Assembly (NCBI GenBank): GCA_002794465.1 | Contig: MTSL01000065.1 | Location: 9,475-73,474, forward strand | DNA length: 64,000 bases | Origin: Paramicrosporidium saccamoebae | Lineage: Eukaryota; Rozellomycota | Direction of reading: 5' to 3' | Part shown: piece by piece, positions 1 through 9,345 of the stretch | How the letters are laid out: every line of letters starts with the position of its first letter | Numbering within the stretch: position 1 is the first letter of the stretch | Translations under genes and position numbers: made by a program | The notes under the pieces: generated by a model | The model's database searches: none | Told to the model about the DNA's origin: nothing | Seen by the model: the letters and a program-made list of their open reading frames with translations, nothing else

Positions 1-133
1 TATTGGCCATTTTGATCCCACTCAGCGTTGGAGCCATGCGAATGGAAGTGTGGATAGGATTCAAAATCATCCATTTCTCGTAAATCGAGACGATTCAACA
101 GAGCCAAAGACTCTGACCGAGCTGTTGTTATAG
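1..133 (+). CDS. 3' end of a secreted-kinase paralogue (partial)
   Basis: The first 133 bases encode the last ~43 codons of a protein nearly identical to the C-terminus of the kinase at 446-1456, ending at TAG 131-133. The start lies off the left edge. The shared C-terminal tail includes the segment GHFDP.QRWSHANGSV. Only a few bases differ in the coding part, so this is a recent tandem duplicate whose 3' flank is also duplicated. No catalytic motif is visible in this fragment; its identity rests on the match to the neighbour. Confidence 0.8.
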   Translation, partial: IGHFDPTQRWSHANGSVDRIQNHPFLVNRDDSTEPKTLTELLL

Positions 134-300
134 CGGTCGAAGAAGCGCCAATTTCAAGCAGTATGGTGGCAAGTCTCGACATTTATAAAATTTTGCACTT
201 TTAAATTTTGACCAGCAATTGCAGTTGGCATGGTGCTTGCTCATGACCAATCTATAATGCTTTGAATTTCAGCTCCAGATGCTGGAAAATCAAAGCTCAT
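1..300 (+). repeat. Tandem duplication unit, left copy (kinase 3' end plus flank)
   Basis: Bases 1-300 match about 1324-1635 with scattered substitutions and small indels. The match runs past the stop codon into the 3' flank (for example CGGTCGAAGAAGCGCCAATT after each stop, and a shared CAGCTCCAGATGCTGG block). The duplicated unit therefore includes noncoding DNA and is roughly 1.3 kb long. At least two kinase copies lie in tandem, with more possible to the left. Confidence 0.85.
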
Positions 301-445
301 AACTGAGTAAACTACACTGAGGCTTCTGCTCTCATGGGCATAAAAAATGTTATCATGGCACGGGGCCTTGCATTTGCAAAATATCCTCGTGCCATCATGT
401 TTCTGGGCACCTTAAATTAAAACTCATGCAACCGGGGATGCTGCA
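134..445. other. Intergenic spacer between tandem kinase genes
   Basis: The left half is the duplicated 3' flank described for the tandem unit. The right half (about 300-445) is AT-rich and presumably holds the promoter of the 446 gene. A possible TATA-like stretch (CATAAAAAATG) lies near 340. No gene was seen. Confidence 0.5.
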
Positions 446-1456
446 ATGTTCGTTGGGATAATACTCCGCTTGCTCAATCTAGTAGCACTCTGTGCTACCT
501 CGCGGATCGCACATTCCCCGTCCAAGTTGACCTACTCTGAATTATTGCGATGGAAGAATGAAAAACTCTTGGATTCTATGGAGCATTATAACCCGCTCTT
601 TCCAAAATATGACGGCAAGATGTGCGCTCCCTCTGACTTTGAATATGACAAGAGGATCGGCAGAAGGCCAAACTCTTCTTCCAACACTAAAGTCTTCCTT
701 GCAAAACACAGTGCTTCAGGCACAAGGGTAGTCATAAAATACCTGTACCACATTTATTCAGAGTCGATCCGGATGGAAGAGATAGCCCTCCACGTGCTCA
801 AGCACCCAAATATTCCGGATGGCATCTGCACTATTTCCGAGGAAGAAGGCATGGTGAATTTGGTTATGAATTTCGACACTGAAAAGACTCTCGAGGATTG
901 GATAAAGACACCAGAGGCCATCACCCCTCACTTTCTTCAAAATGTGGCACGCCAGTTGGCGGACGTTCTGATCTATCTGCATGACCATCACATCATCCAC
1001 AATGACATCAAGCCTTCCAATATTTTGGTAACTGATGACGGCAGAGTCAAACTGATCGACTATGGCTTGACCACTATCAGTGCGTTTGATGGCACCACCG
1101 ACGGAGATGGCACTCCGCTGTACAATTCACCAGAGAAATTGGACAAATCTAAGCGTTACAATAATGGAGCAGACTGGTATGCCCTCGCAATAACACTACT
1201 TGAGGCCAAAAACGGGAAGCACCCGCTTAACCATATCAGGGACAAATTTGAATTGAAAGCGTTCACCAAATCCTGGGTACCCGAAGATACGGACGATCAC
1301 TTGTTTGATGATTTTGTCCGAGGTATTGGCCATTTCGATCCCGATCAGCGTTGGAGCCATGCGAATGGAAGTGTGGATAGGATTCAAAATCATCCATTTC
1401 TCGTAAATCGAGACGATTCAACAGAGCCAAAGACTCTGGCCGAGCTGTTGTTATAG
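446..1456 (+). CDS. Predicted secreted protein kinase, 336 aa
   Basis: A protein kinase fold follows a hydrophobic N-terminus (residues 1-22) that looks like a signal peptide or anchor. Visible kinase features are an ATP-binding Lys98 in VVIK, a catalytic loop H185-N186-D187 followed by IKPSN (HND replaces HRD, but the Asp, Lys and Asn are present), a metal-binding D205 in DYG (for DFG), and an SPE motif at 228-230 in place of APE. All catalytic residues needed for activity are therefore present. The glycine loop is poorly conserved. It starts at ATG 446; no intron is needed. It is one member of a tandem array with the fragment at 1-133. Its role is unknown; a signal peptide on an expanded kinase fits export from the cell toward a host, which is inference. 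A membrane-tethered lumenal kinase is the alternative. Confidence 0.75.
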   Translation: MFVGIILRLLNLVALCATSRIAHSPSKLTYSELLRWKNEKLLDSMEHYNPLFPKYDGKMCAPSDFEYDKRIGRRPNSSSNTKVFLAKHSASGTRVVIKYLYHIYSESIRMEEIALHVLKHPNIPDGICTISEEEGMVNLVMNFDTEKTLEDWIKTPEAITPHFLQNVARQLADVLIYLHDHHIIHNDIKPSNILVTDDGRVKLIDYGLTTISAFDGTTDGDGTPLYNSPEKLDKSKRYNNGADWYALAITLLEAKNGKHPLNHIRDKFELKAFTKSWVPEDTDDHLFDDFVRGIGHFDPDQRWSHANGSVDRIQNHPFLVNRDDSTEPKTLAELLL

Positions 1457-2064
1457 CGGTCGAAGAAGCGCCAATTTCAAACGGTGCAGCGGCAAGTCTT
1501 GACGGCTATAAGAATTTTGTATTAAATATTTCACTTTGACTAGTAGCTGCAGTTGGCATAGTGCTGTTCATGACCTATCTACAGGCCTTTAAATTTCAGC
1601 TCCAGATGCTGGAGAATCAAAGCTCGTATTCCCAACGGCCATGAACCTGTAACTATATACATTAAAGATGGCCTGATCGATGACTTGGTGTTGGTGACGC
1701 GATATCGAACCAGTTGTCCGGCAAACCCACTATACTGACTGATCAAACCACATTGATGTTTCTAATTGTTTATCGCTTCCGTAGATGGAGGAAATGCCAT
1801 CTTGGGACAGAGCGTAACTTGTGTGACCGGTCTATCCTCATTGATGTTACACTTCGGGGTACTTGAAGTTCCATCGGGTGCTACCACATTGTTCACTGAA
1901 ATGCTGATTCATAAGACACTGTCCCACAACACCAACGCAGTGGTCAAACCAAACCATCATTTGCGCGCCTCTGGCGGCCATTGGATCCATCGTACAACAC
2001 CCGGAGAACCTCGCACCAAAAACTGCTACAAACCCCACAATAGGTAACACTAAAAGTCTATCAT
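1457..2064. other. Intergenic region, no supported gene
   Basis: The first ~180 bases (to about 1635) are the right copy of the kinase-unit 3' flank. The rest contains a 93-codon open stretch (1766-2047) without an ATG start and without recognisable protein character, so I do not call it. The 3' end of the PUF6 gene abuts at 2065. Confidence 0.5.
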
Positions 2065-3756
2065 TTATTGATCAGTCCCGAATTTAGGCTCTTCCCCGAG
2101 CTTTTTAGCAAGCAACTTGGCAGCCTCCGATTCACACCCCTCAATCACGGCCAACTGTCCTTTGAGCGTCTCAAACAACGACTGGTGACGCAGCATGACA
2201 ACAAAGAGGAATGCACTGGGCAGAGTCAAATGGGTTTCAAGCGACATTTTCTGGTAGACAAGGGCAGCATGACGTTCGTTGCGCTTGATGAGAGCGCGAA
2301 TGAACAAATCCCCGGCGGGGTCGCTCAGGAGGGCATCGAATCCTTGGAAATCTTCTAGAACACTGTCCAACAATGCTGATACGGCTGCGTCGTCGACATG
2401 TTGACAAAATTCGACCAACACGGGCGCACAATGCTTACTGCGAATCATAATAGGAAGACGGGCCTCCACGGCATCCTTGATAGAGGGCATGGCGTATTCA
2501 AGAAGCTCGCTTTTCCGAGTCTCGGGATCCTTCTTGGAGGTAGCGATGGCGTCGCATTCGTTGAGGAGACTCACTGCACCTGTAGTAATATATTTGCCCT
2601 GACGTCCAGCCAACAAAAATAGAACAAGACGGACATTTACATCCCCGAGAACCAAGTCTAACATCACCGATGCCAACTCTTGCACCACAGCCTTTCCAAG
2701 TAGAACCGTGTCGTCCACATAGGACAGAAGAGCAATCAAAACATTCAAGCCATATGGCGATCTTGCCAGAGTTGGTACATGCGGCTTGAACGTCTTTACA
2801 AGTTGTTTACGATCCTTTGCAGAGGCTGCGGCAATGATACGGACAACTGCGTTGCTTCCCTGGCAAGTCTCCACCATGGCTTCAACATGCTCCAAAAACG
2901 GCTCCACCGCCACTGTCAGTTTTGAGGGAACCTCCAAAGTCACATAGTCGTCAATAAGACGCTGCACCACTGAGAGATCCATCAGTTCCTTGTTGAGGAG
3001 TTGTTTGACAAGATTCCGCAGGTTCTCTAAAATAATGTCGCGCTTACCACGACACTTTTCCACAAGATCCCCCACTGAAAGGACTCCACTGGGAATGTCC
3101 AATGTGGCAAACTCGCTGGAATAAAGTTCAGCCAACAGTTGCATCTTTTTCGTAGAGTTCATCCGACGGTACATTTCATCCAACAAAAGACAAGAGTTAC
3201 GGCACCGCAGCATTCGCGACACTTCACCGCGAATTTTGGCAGCAAGAATGTCGCGACTGCGGGGACAATCTCCAGCCAACTTTTTCAAAAAGTGCATCCC
3301 GTGCGTGTGAGACGAAAACTTGGCCACAAAGGACACTTCACGTGCCATGGATGCACGTTGTTCTGCATTTGCATAAGTCACAACATGTTGGAGCATCCGG
3401 GTTGCATCTGATTTCTGGGCAAGCTCCTTGATGCGTCCCTTAATCAGCTCCATAATCTGGGCAATCGGTCGGGCCTTTTCCTCCGTCTTGACATTTTTCT
3501 GCTTGATAACATCCCAAAGAGGCGCAATCTCCTGCACCAAAGCCGCATATGGACGCGTCATCCGACGTGTCTGTCGCAGTCTCATCTGACGTTTGCGATA
3601 CTCGTCCCGAGAGAGCTTTTCCTCGGGCTGCTGGACAGGTTCGCTTTTTCTGTTCGCTGCATCAGTTCGTGGCTTTTTGCCCAGTCCCTCTTCTTTTGAG
3701 GGAGGCTGGCGCTTTTGGATGGCCTTTTTTGCGACCGTCTCCTTGTCCTTCGACAT
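2065..3756 (-). CDS. PUF6: Pumilio-like ribosome biogenesis factor Puf6/PUM3, 563 aa
   Basis: This is a PUM3/Puf6-type protein: a basic, low-complexity N-terminus (~60 residues), a conserved RRMTRPYAALVQEI.PLWD segment, then Pumilio-like helical repeats (for example around HTHGMHFLKKLAGD) and a C-terminal CPL-type region. The family binds structured RNA, works in 60S subunit assembly in the nucleolus, and in yeast also represses ASH1 mRNA. The first ATG is at 3756; the frame is open for 14 more codons upstream but only to a TTG. The ATG lies 51 bp from the RPL4 start codon on the other strand, so the two ribosome-related genes share a very short divergent promoter. Confidence 0.85.
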   Translation of the reverse strand: MSKDKETVAKKAIQKRQPPSKEEGLGKKPRTDAANRKSEPVQQPEEKLSRDEYRKRQMRLRQTRRMTRPYAALVQEIAPLWDVIKQKNVKTEEKARPIAQIMELIKGRIKELAQKSDATRMLQHVVTYANAEQRASMAREVSFVAKFSSHTHGMHFLKKLAGDCPRSRDILAAKIRGEVSRMLRCRNSCLLLDEMYRRMNSTKKMQLLAELYSSEFATLDIPSGVLSVGDLVEKCRGKRDIILENLRNLVKQLLNKELMDLSVVQRLIDDYVTLEVPSKLTVAVEPFLEHVEAMVETCQGSNAVVRIIAAASAKDRKQLVKTFKPHVPTLARSPYGLNVLIALLSYVDDTVLLGKAVVQELASVMLDLVLGDVNVRLVLFLLAGRQGKYITTGAVSLLNECDAIATSKKDPETRKSELLEYAMPSIKDAVEARLPIMIRSKHCAPVLVEFCQHVDDAAVSALLDSVLEDFQGFDALLSDPAGDLFIRALIKRNERHAALVYQKMSLETHLTLPSAFLFVVMLRHQSLFETLKGQLAVIEGCESEAAKLLAKKLGEEPKFGTDQ

Positions 3757-3807
3757 GCGAAAAGCACTACCCCTGGCCCTGGTCGCTGTGCCATCCAACT
3801 TTTACTC

Positions 3808-4934
3808 ATGGTATTACTCCCCTCTCCTGGTCATTCATCCATCCTTTCTAGGCTTCTCTCCCCATTGTTAATGTGTATGGGCTTAACGGTTCGCAGACTG
3901 ATGCCACCGTCAAGGTCCCCGCCGTCCTAAAGGCCCCCATCCGTCCCGACGTTGTCAAGTTTGTCCACACGAACATTGCCAAGAACAGTCGTCAGGCATA
4001 CGCCGTCTCCCGCGAGGCTGGTCATCAGACCTCTGCCGAGTCTTGGGGAACTGGTCGCGCTGTTGCGCGTATCCCCCGCGTTGGTGGTGGTGGTACTCAC
4101 CGTTCCGGACAGGCTGCCTTTGGAAACATGTGCCGTGGTGGACGTATGTTTGCCCCCACCAAGACCTGGAGAAGATGGCACCGCAAGGTCTCTGTCAACC
4201 AGCGCCGCTTCGCTATCGTCTCGGCTCTGGCTGCCTCGGCCCTGCCCAGTTTGGTCTTTGCCCGCGGTCATCGCATTGAGAAGATTTCCGAGCTCCCGCT
4301 TGTCCTCTCCAATGAAATTGAGTCTGTTAACAAGACCAAGACTGCTTTGGACATTCTCCAGGCCATCGCTGCCTTTGCCGATGTTGAACGCGTAAAGGAA
4401 TCCAAGAAGCTCCGTGCCGGTAAGGGAAAGATGCGCTCTCGTCGCACTCGCCAGCGTCGTGGACCTTTGATTGTCTACAAGACCGACAATGGAATCACCA
4501 AGGGATTCCGCAATATTCCCGGTGTTGAGCTCGTCCCCGTGTCTGCCCTCAACCTGCTCTTGCTGGCCCCCGGTGGTCATCTTGGTCGCTTCGTCATCTG
4601 GACTCAGGCTGCCTTTGAACAGCTGGATGCCCTCTTTGGCACTGCCACCTCTGCTGCCACTCTCAAGTCTGGCTACAACCTCCCCACCTCGATGGTGACC
4701 AACCCTGATATTTCTCGCATCATCAACAGCGAAGAAGTCCAGTCGGTCCTGCGCCCCGCTGGTGAGAAGGAGACCAAGTCTGCGCCCCTCAAGCGCAACC
4801 CTCTTCGCAACCTCTCTGTCATGAAGCGTCTGAACCCCTACGTTCTCCGTGCCCGTGATATTGAGAACAAGCAAAAGAAGACCAAGACTGGCAAGGCTTC
4901 CGCTGAATTTGTTGCTTCTCTCCGTGACAATTAA
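3808..4934 (+). CDS. RPL4: 60S ribosomal protein L4 (uL4), 361 aa, one intron
   Basis: This is large-subunit protein uL4, which lines the exit tunnel. The conserved block [13 protein letters not shown] followed by [20 protein letters not shown] and the [17 protein letters not shown] segment make the call certain. No ATG lies in frame just before the conserved N-terminus. The start codon ATG 3808-3810 is its own first exon, followed by a 41-nt intron (3811-3851, GTATTA..TTCTAG) and exon 2 3852-4934, giving [16 protein letters not shown], which aligns with other uL4 N-termini. An intron directly after the start codon is typical of ribosomal protein genes. An AATAAA lies just after the stop. Confidence 0.95.
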
Positions 4935-4999
4935 ACGTTACGAAGAACAGCTATCAATAAATGATGTTAACACTAGTACAATCATGGTTGGGGATCTTG

Positions 5000-5220
5000 T
5001 ACTCTTACAAATTTATGGTTCGTAGATATTATACTCTTGCAAATTTCTGGTTCGTAGATATTATACTCTTACAAATTTATGGTTCGTAGATGTTATACTC
5101 TTTCACAGTAGCTGGTTCATAAGCACCATACTCTTTCACAGTAGCTGGTTCATAAACACCATACTCTTTATAGCTGCCGATTCAAAACTTCATACTATCT
5201 CACAGCTCCCAACCTCTTAT
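5000..5220. repeat. Minisatellite, ~32-bp unit, 7 copies
   Basis: Units begin TACTCTTACAAATTTATGGT and start near 5000, 5032, 5064, 5096, 5129, 5162 and 5193 (spacing 31-33 bp). The first three units are nearly identical, the next two form a second variant, and the last two are diverged. The array fills the spacer between RPL4 and REC8. Confidence 0.9.
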
Positions 5221-5303
5221 GGCATTTCCAGCGGTGACTGTCCTGGTCTTTACCAAAAATGGAAATCGCATGAGCATAAGGACCGGTTGTTCGCCGTGGC
5301 GCC

Positions 5304-6711
5304 ATGTTCTACTCGACGGAACTACTTTCTGTCAAGAGTCACAGTGGATTGGGAGTCATCTGGTACCAGATATTGGTGAATCGGGTAGATATGTAGGCTG
5401 GCCGCAACTCTTGGACCAAGGTCACAGACCAAGAAGCTCTCCCGCAAAGACTACACAAGTGTAGATATTGCCAAGACATGGTATTGAGCACTATGGCATG
5501 GTGATGATATTAGTCGTTATGTGATTTCTCCCCCGGAGCCCCTTTCGTTGAGACTTGCGTCAAATCTAATGATTGGAATCACTCGCGTTTATGGACAACA
5601 GTGTCAAATCTACTACGGTAGTGACTCGTTGGCGGCTTATTAGTGTAGCTGACATTCAAACATTCTGGACACGCATCTCACTGAGCGAAAAGGCTGCCAG
5701 CGCTGCTACGACAACAGTCACCACAAAGGCAGCAAAGGAGACAATCACCCATGCGGTGGCAGACAATGTTTCCTTTACCAATGATTTGCTACTTTCCGGA
5801 ATACTGGAAGATTTGCTAGCCACTCCTGAAGATCCTCGTCGCAACTCCAAGAGTATCAGCAGTCGAGTCCCTTCCCTCGAACCGGCTAGTGGGAGTGTCT
5901 CACTACCGTTTGAGGGCGTCGACACATTGGCTGGGTATGGCTTTGATGACTTGGTGCCGTGGGGATCGTCAGTGGAGACGATGGAAGACTTTAAGCACGG
6001 TTTGCTCAGTCATGGAGAGGTTGAAGTACCTGCAGATTTGCCCGAGCAGGTGCAGGTGAAGGCAGCAAAGAAGCCGCGCATTAAAAAAATGCCCGATCTA
6101 AAGGATTTAATCGACGAAGAGACTGTACTCGAACGGGATGACTTGCTCCTTGCTTCAGGAGAAGGATTGTTGCCAAAGCAGACCATTTGGGAGTTGGATC
6201 TCTATAAATTTGTGAATCCAAGCGCAGTCAGTAAAAAGAAGACGAGAGAAAAGGTCAAGTCGATCCCCGAAGAACCTCATGGGCTGGAGAGCGGCGTCTT
6301 TGACTGGGACATGATGGAAGAGCCACCATTACCGATGGATAGCAGTTCATTTATCGGTGGTTCGCCAATCCCAAGATCGCTGGGAAAGACATCCCTGCTT
6401 TCGTTGGCTTCTCGGGTTTCCTCGCCCATGGCAAATATGGACTGGAATGTGCCTAGCAATGTGGTGGCCCACCGTGAGGACAATATGGATTTCCTGGGGT
6501 AAGCGATCAAATCATTCTCATGGGCTTTAGTGATATTGTCCTCTGTGCCCAGGGAACGGGTGTTACGCGATTCCAAGATTTAGTAAAGGGACGGAAAAGA
6601 CCTGATATTGCGAAATGCTTCCAAAAGTTACTCAATCTGGCAACTCATGGCTCAATTCAAGTGGAACAGCAGGAAGACTTTGGACCCATAGCTTGCCGCA
6701 TCCTAGCATAA
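5304..6711 (+). CDS. REC8: Meiotic cohesin kleisin Rec8, 425 aa, four introns
   Basis: This is an alpha-kleisin of the Rec8/Rad21 family, which closes the cohesin ring; Rec8 is the meiosis form. Exons are 5304-5362, 5397-5480, 5514-5617, 5649-6498 and 6531-6711, with introns of 34, 33, 31 and 32 nt and all phases consistent. Splicing yields MFYSTELL at the N-terminus, then IWLAATLG (the Rec8 version of the kleisin N-domain), VDIAKT..ISPPEPLSLRLASNLMIG and TRVYGQQCQIYY. The middle is acidic and unconserved. The last exon encodes the C-terminal winged helix that binds Smc1 (RPDIAKCFQKLLNLATHG..VEQQEDFGPI). The LAAT motif and the overall match to fission-yeast Rec8 favour Rec8 over mitotic Rad21. 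Read unspliced, the gene appears as three unrelated fragments. Confidence 0.85.
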
Positions 6712-6716
6712 CATTA

Positions 6717-6880
6717 GGAGCGGTAGTAATAGTAGGGGCAATAGTAATAGTAGGGGCGGTAATAACAGCAATCACAATCGTAATAGTAGGGGCGGTAACA
6801 ACAACAATCACGATCGTAATAGTAGGGACGGTAATAACAACAATCACAATAGTAATATTAATTATAACGACCACATCACT
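6717..6880. repeat. Minisatellite, 36-bp unit
   Basis: Three consecutive 36-bp units of the type GTAATAGTAGGGGCGGTAAT from about 6744, preceded by shorter partial units (AATAGTAGGGGC) from 6717. The array lies between the REC8 stop and the carrier start. Because 36 is divisible by 3, it produces spurious open frames rich in Ile, Val and Thr on both strands; these are not genes. Confidence 0.85.
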
Positions 6881-6952
6881 AATACGGCTGCCTCTGCTTG
6901 ACGATGGGACTCTCAGATTCCAAAAGCAACCAATCAGCCCGGCACACACCTC

Positions 6953-7915
6953 ATGACCGCAATTTCCGATGGAAAGACCGAGGTGAGTGACACACCCGCC
7001 GTTTCCGAGTTGAACCCTAACAAATCCCTCATAGTCAATTTGGTGTCCGGTGGAATGGGCGGATTTTGTGTCGTACTTGTGGGCTATCCGTTCGACTTTC
7101 TCAAAACGCGACTGCAAACATCCTCCGAGTCGTTGACAACTGCGGCGCGGTCAGTGTGGAGGACGGCTGGGTGGCGAGGCTTCTATCAAGGCGCCACTGC
7201 CCCGCTGATTGGGGTTTCGCCCGTCTTTGCCGTCAACTTTTACGGCTACGAGTTGGGCAAGCGAGTGTATGACAGACTTTTTGGAGCGGGAGAGCGACGG
7301 GACTATTCCATGAAGGGCGGATTGCCAGTGACACAATATGCATTTGCCGGTGCCTTTTCATCCATGCAGACGGCACTTGTTGTGATTCCAGCCGACAGAA
7401 TCAAAGTCTTTATGCAGCTCCCGAGGCCAGCCGACAGCGAACTGGCCCGGCTCAATGCTGTTCAAGTTGGAATGCGTCTGTATAAGGAAGGTGGTCTTCG
7501 GGCGCTTTTCCGTGGCTCTGCCCCCACGCTACTGCGGGATGTGCCCGGACTGACAACATTCTTTGCGACGTATGAGACGCTAAAGTTGGCGCTCCGTCCC
7601 CCACAGGCAGAGGTTGGCTCGGTATCGGACGTGCTGAGTGTGATGGCTGCCGGCGGTGTCGCTGGTGTCACCTCCTGGGTCATCTCGCTGCCCTTTGATG
7701 TGCTTAAATCACGCGTGCAAGCTGCTGGCAAGACGGATGCACTGAGCACGGCTCGGTTTCCCACATGGATTGTGTTGAAGGATCTACTGAAGAATGAGGG
7801 GCCATCCGCATTATATAGGGGATGGCTACCCGTGCTACTAAGGGCATTCCCAGCCAATGCGGCGTGCTTCTTGGGATACGAAGCTACAAAGGTAACCCTT
7901 CAAAGCGTCCTGTAA
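6953..7915 (+). CDS. CRC1: Mitochondrial carnitine/acylcarnitine carrier, 320 aa
   Basis: A mitochondrial carrier (SLC25) with three ~100-residue repeats, each with the Px[DE]xx[KR] signature: PFDFLKTR, PADRIKVF and PFDVLKSR. The first repeat (GGMGGFCVVLVGYPFDFLKT) and the segment APLIGVSPVFAVNFYGYELG resemble SLC25A20/Crc1, which exchanges acylcarnitine for carnitine across the inner membrane and so feeds fatty-acid oxidation. It starts at ATG 6953, is intronless and has normal length. The substrate is inferred from similarity; another branch of the carnitine/ornithine group is possible. Confidence 0.8.
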   Translation: MTAISDGKTEVSDTPAVSELNPNKSLIVNLVSGGMGGFCVVLVGYPFDFLKTRLQTSSESLTTAARSVWRTAGWRGFYQGATAPLIGVSPVFAVNFYGYELGKRVYDRLFGAGERRDYSMKGGLPVTQYAFAGAFSSMQTALVVIPADRIKVFMQLPRPADSELARLNAVQVGMRLYKEGGLRALFRGSAPTLLRDVPGLTTFFATYETLKLALRPPQAEVGSVSDVLSVMAAGGVAGVTSWVISLPFDVLKSRVQAAGKTDALSTARFPTWIVLKDLLKNEGPSALYRGWLPVLLRAFPANAACFLGYEATKVTLQSVL

Positions 7916-7990
7916 TCCGATTGTAATATAATCAATTGTATATTGTTTCAACCAACAAAGAGACTTCCTCCTGCCACTCCAGGGCTCAGA

Positions 7991-9256
7991 ATGGTATCCA
8001 CCGCTGCCCTAAGGAGGCTCAAGAAGCAACGCCAAAAGAGTCGAGGAGAGGGTCAAGAGAAGCAAAGCTGGGCAAGTATAGAAACCTCTGCTATCAGCCG
8101 GGTTCCCCTTCCAAATGGCGTTGAAATTGAGTACGTGTCCGCTCCAGTCATTGACACTGAGGAGGAGAGCATCCTCCAGGAATTCTCCAAAGTCATTTCC
8201 CGGTTTACGGCCTCCAACCCCATAGAAGAAACAGAGCCTGAAGCTGACAAAGACTTTTCCGCCGCGGATTCGCTTGACGAGGAGGAGAATGCACAACCAA
8301 AGATATCCAAGAAAAAGTTGAAACGAATGAACAGGATGACCTTGGCGTCCCTGAAACAGTTTTCAAGGCATCCAGAGGTTGTCGAATGGGAGGACGTCAC
8401 TTCAAAAGATCCCTATCTGCTGGTGCAGTTAAAGGCTGTGCGTCATTCAGTGCCGGTACCGCGTCATTGGAGTCAGAAACGCAAATATCTTGCAGGGAAG
8501 AGGGGCTACGTCAAGCCACCATTTGAGCTACCAGCCTTTATTAGGGAAACTGGAATTACTGAACTTCGAGACACAATGCGGGCCCAGGATTCTTCCAAGA
8601 GACTCAAGGTAAAGGCGAGGGAAAAGATGCATCCCAAGCTCGGACGCATCTCAGTAGACTATGAGAGACTTTACGATGCATTTTTTAAATACCAAACCAA
8701 GCCGCCCCTCTCCATGCATGGGGAGCTGTACTATGAAGGCAAGGAGTTTGAGGGTCACCAGGACAAGAAGCCTGGATTTCTGTCCGAGGAGCTCAAGAAT
8801 GCCCTAGGAATGACCACCCATCTCATGCCCCCGCCATGGCTGCACAGTATGCAAAAGTATGGTCCCCCGCCATCATATCCTCACATGAAGATCCCAGGTC
8901 TCAACGCCCCCATTCCGGAAGGTGCACAATGGGGCTACCATCCCGGCGGCTGGGGGAAACCACCAGTGGACAATTTCATGCGTGACATGCCCGTAAAGTC
9001 AGAGGACCCCATTCAGTTGATGCTACTTAATCCCGTTGAGCGGAATCTGTGGGGAGAGCTGGAGCCGGAGGAAGAGGCTCCTGTAGAAGAATTCGAGCCA
9101 GAGGGTCCGCAGGAATTGGCGTTGGACGAGGACCAAATCGATCAGTATCAGCCCCCATCGACAGCTACCGAATACCGTGACAGGGAAAGAAATGCCGAGA
9201 TAATGTCGGACGAATCAGAAGTGGTGCTGGTGCGTAAGAATATGCGTAGTAAGTAA
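7991..9256 (+). CDS. SF3B2: Splicing factor 3B subunit 2 (SAP145/Cus1), 421 aa
   Basis: This U2 snRNP SF3b component contacts pre-mRNA near the branch site. The DUF382 region (KISKKKLKRMNRMTLASLK, VPVPRHWSQKRKYLAGKRG, KPPFELPAFI) is followed by the PSP domain (YGPPPSYPHMKIPGLNAPIP, WGYHPGGWGKPP). The length is close to yeast Cus1 and much shorter than the human protein, because the N-terminal SAP/proline-rich part is missing. ATG 7991 is the first usable start; the frame is open 16 codons upstream without an ATG. C-terminal half of the tail is acidic. It fits the intron-bearing genome here. Confidence 0.9.
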   Translation: MVSTAALRRLKKQRQKSRGEGQEKQSWASIETSAISRVPLPNGVEIEYVSAPVIDTEEESILQEFSKVISRFTASNPIEETEPEADKDFSAADSLDEEENAQPKISKKKLKRMNRMTLASLKQFSRHPEVVEWEDVTSKDPYLLVQLKAVRHSVPVPRHWSQKRKYLAGKRGYVKPPFELPAFIRETGITELRDTMRAQDSSKRLKVKAREKMHPKLGRISVDYERLYDAFFKYQTKPPLSMHGELYYEGKEFEGHQDKKPGFLSEELKNALGMTTHLMPPPWLHSMQKYGPPPSYPHMKIPGLNAPIPEGAQWGYHPGGWGKPPVDNFMRDMPVKSEDPIQLMLLNPVERNLWGELEPEEEAPVEEFEPEGPQELALDEDQIDQYQPPSTATEYRDRERNAEIMSDESEVVLVRKNMRSK

Positions 9257-9345
9257 ATGTGTAAATGTCACGTGCATACATCTTGATTGGTCGATTCAAT
9301 CGATAATAGTATCTTAGATCCCCCAAGCTGAGCCACACGCTTGCT

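Noticed and set aside
1766..2047. 93-codon frame between kinase and PUF6
   Set aside because: No ATG at the beginning, no hydrophobic or conserved motif, and no plausible splice model.
3757..3798. Extended N-terminus for PUF6 (14 more codons)
   Set aside because: The upstream codon is TTG; ATG 3756 is the natural start and leaves room for the RPL4 promoter.
3927..4874. 315-codon open frame antisense to RPL4
   Set aside because: It is the mirror of a strongly codon-biased ribosomal protein gene, has no homology-like features, and lies entirely inside RPL4.
6632..7117. 161-codon minus-strand frame over the 36-bp minisatellite
   Set aside because: The Ile/Val/Thr repeats come from the in-frame tandem array; no start context or family match.
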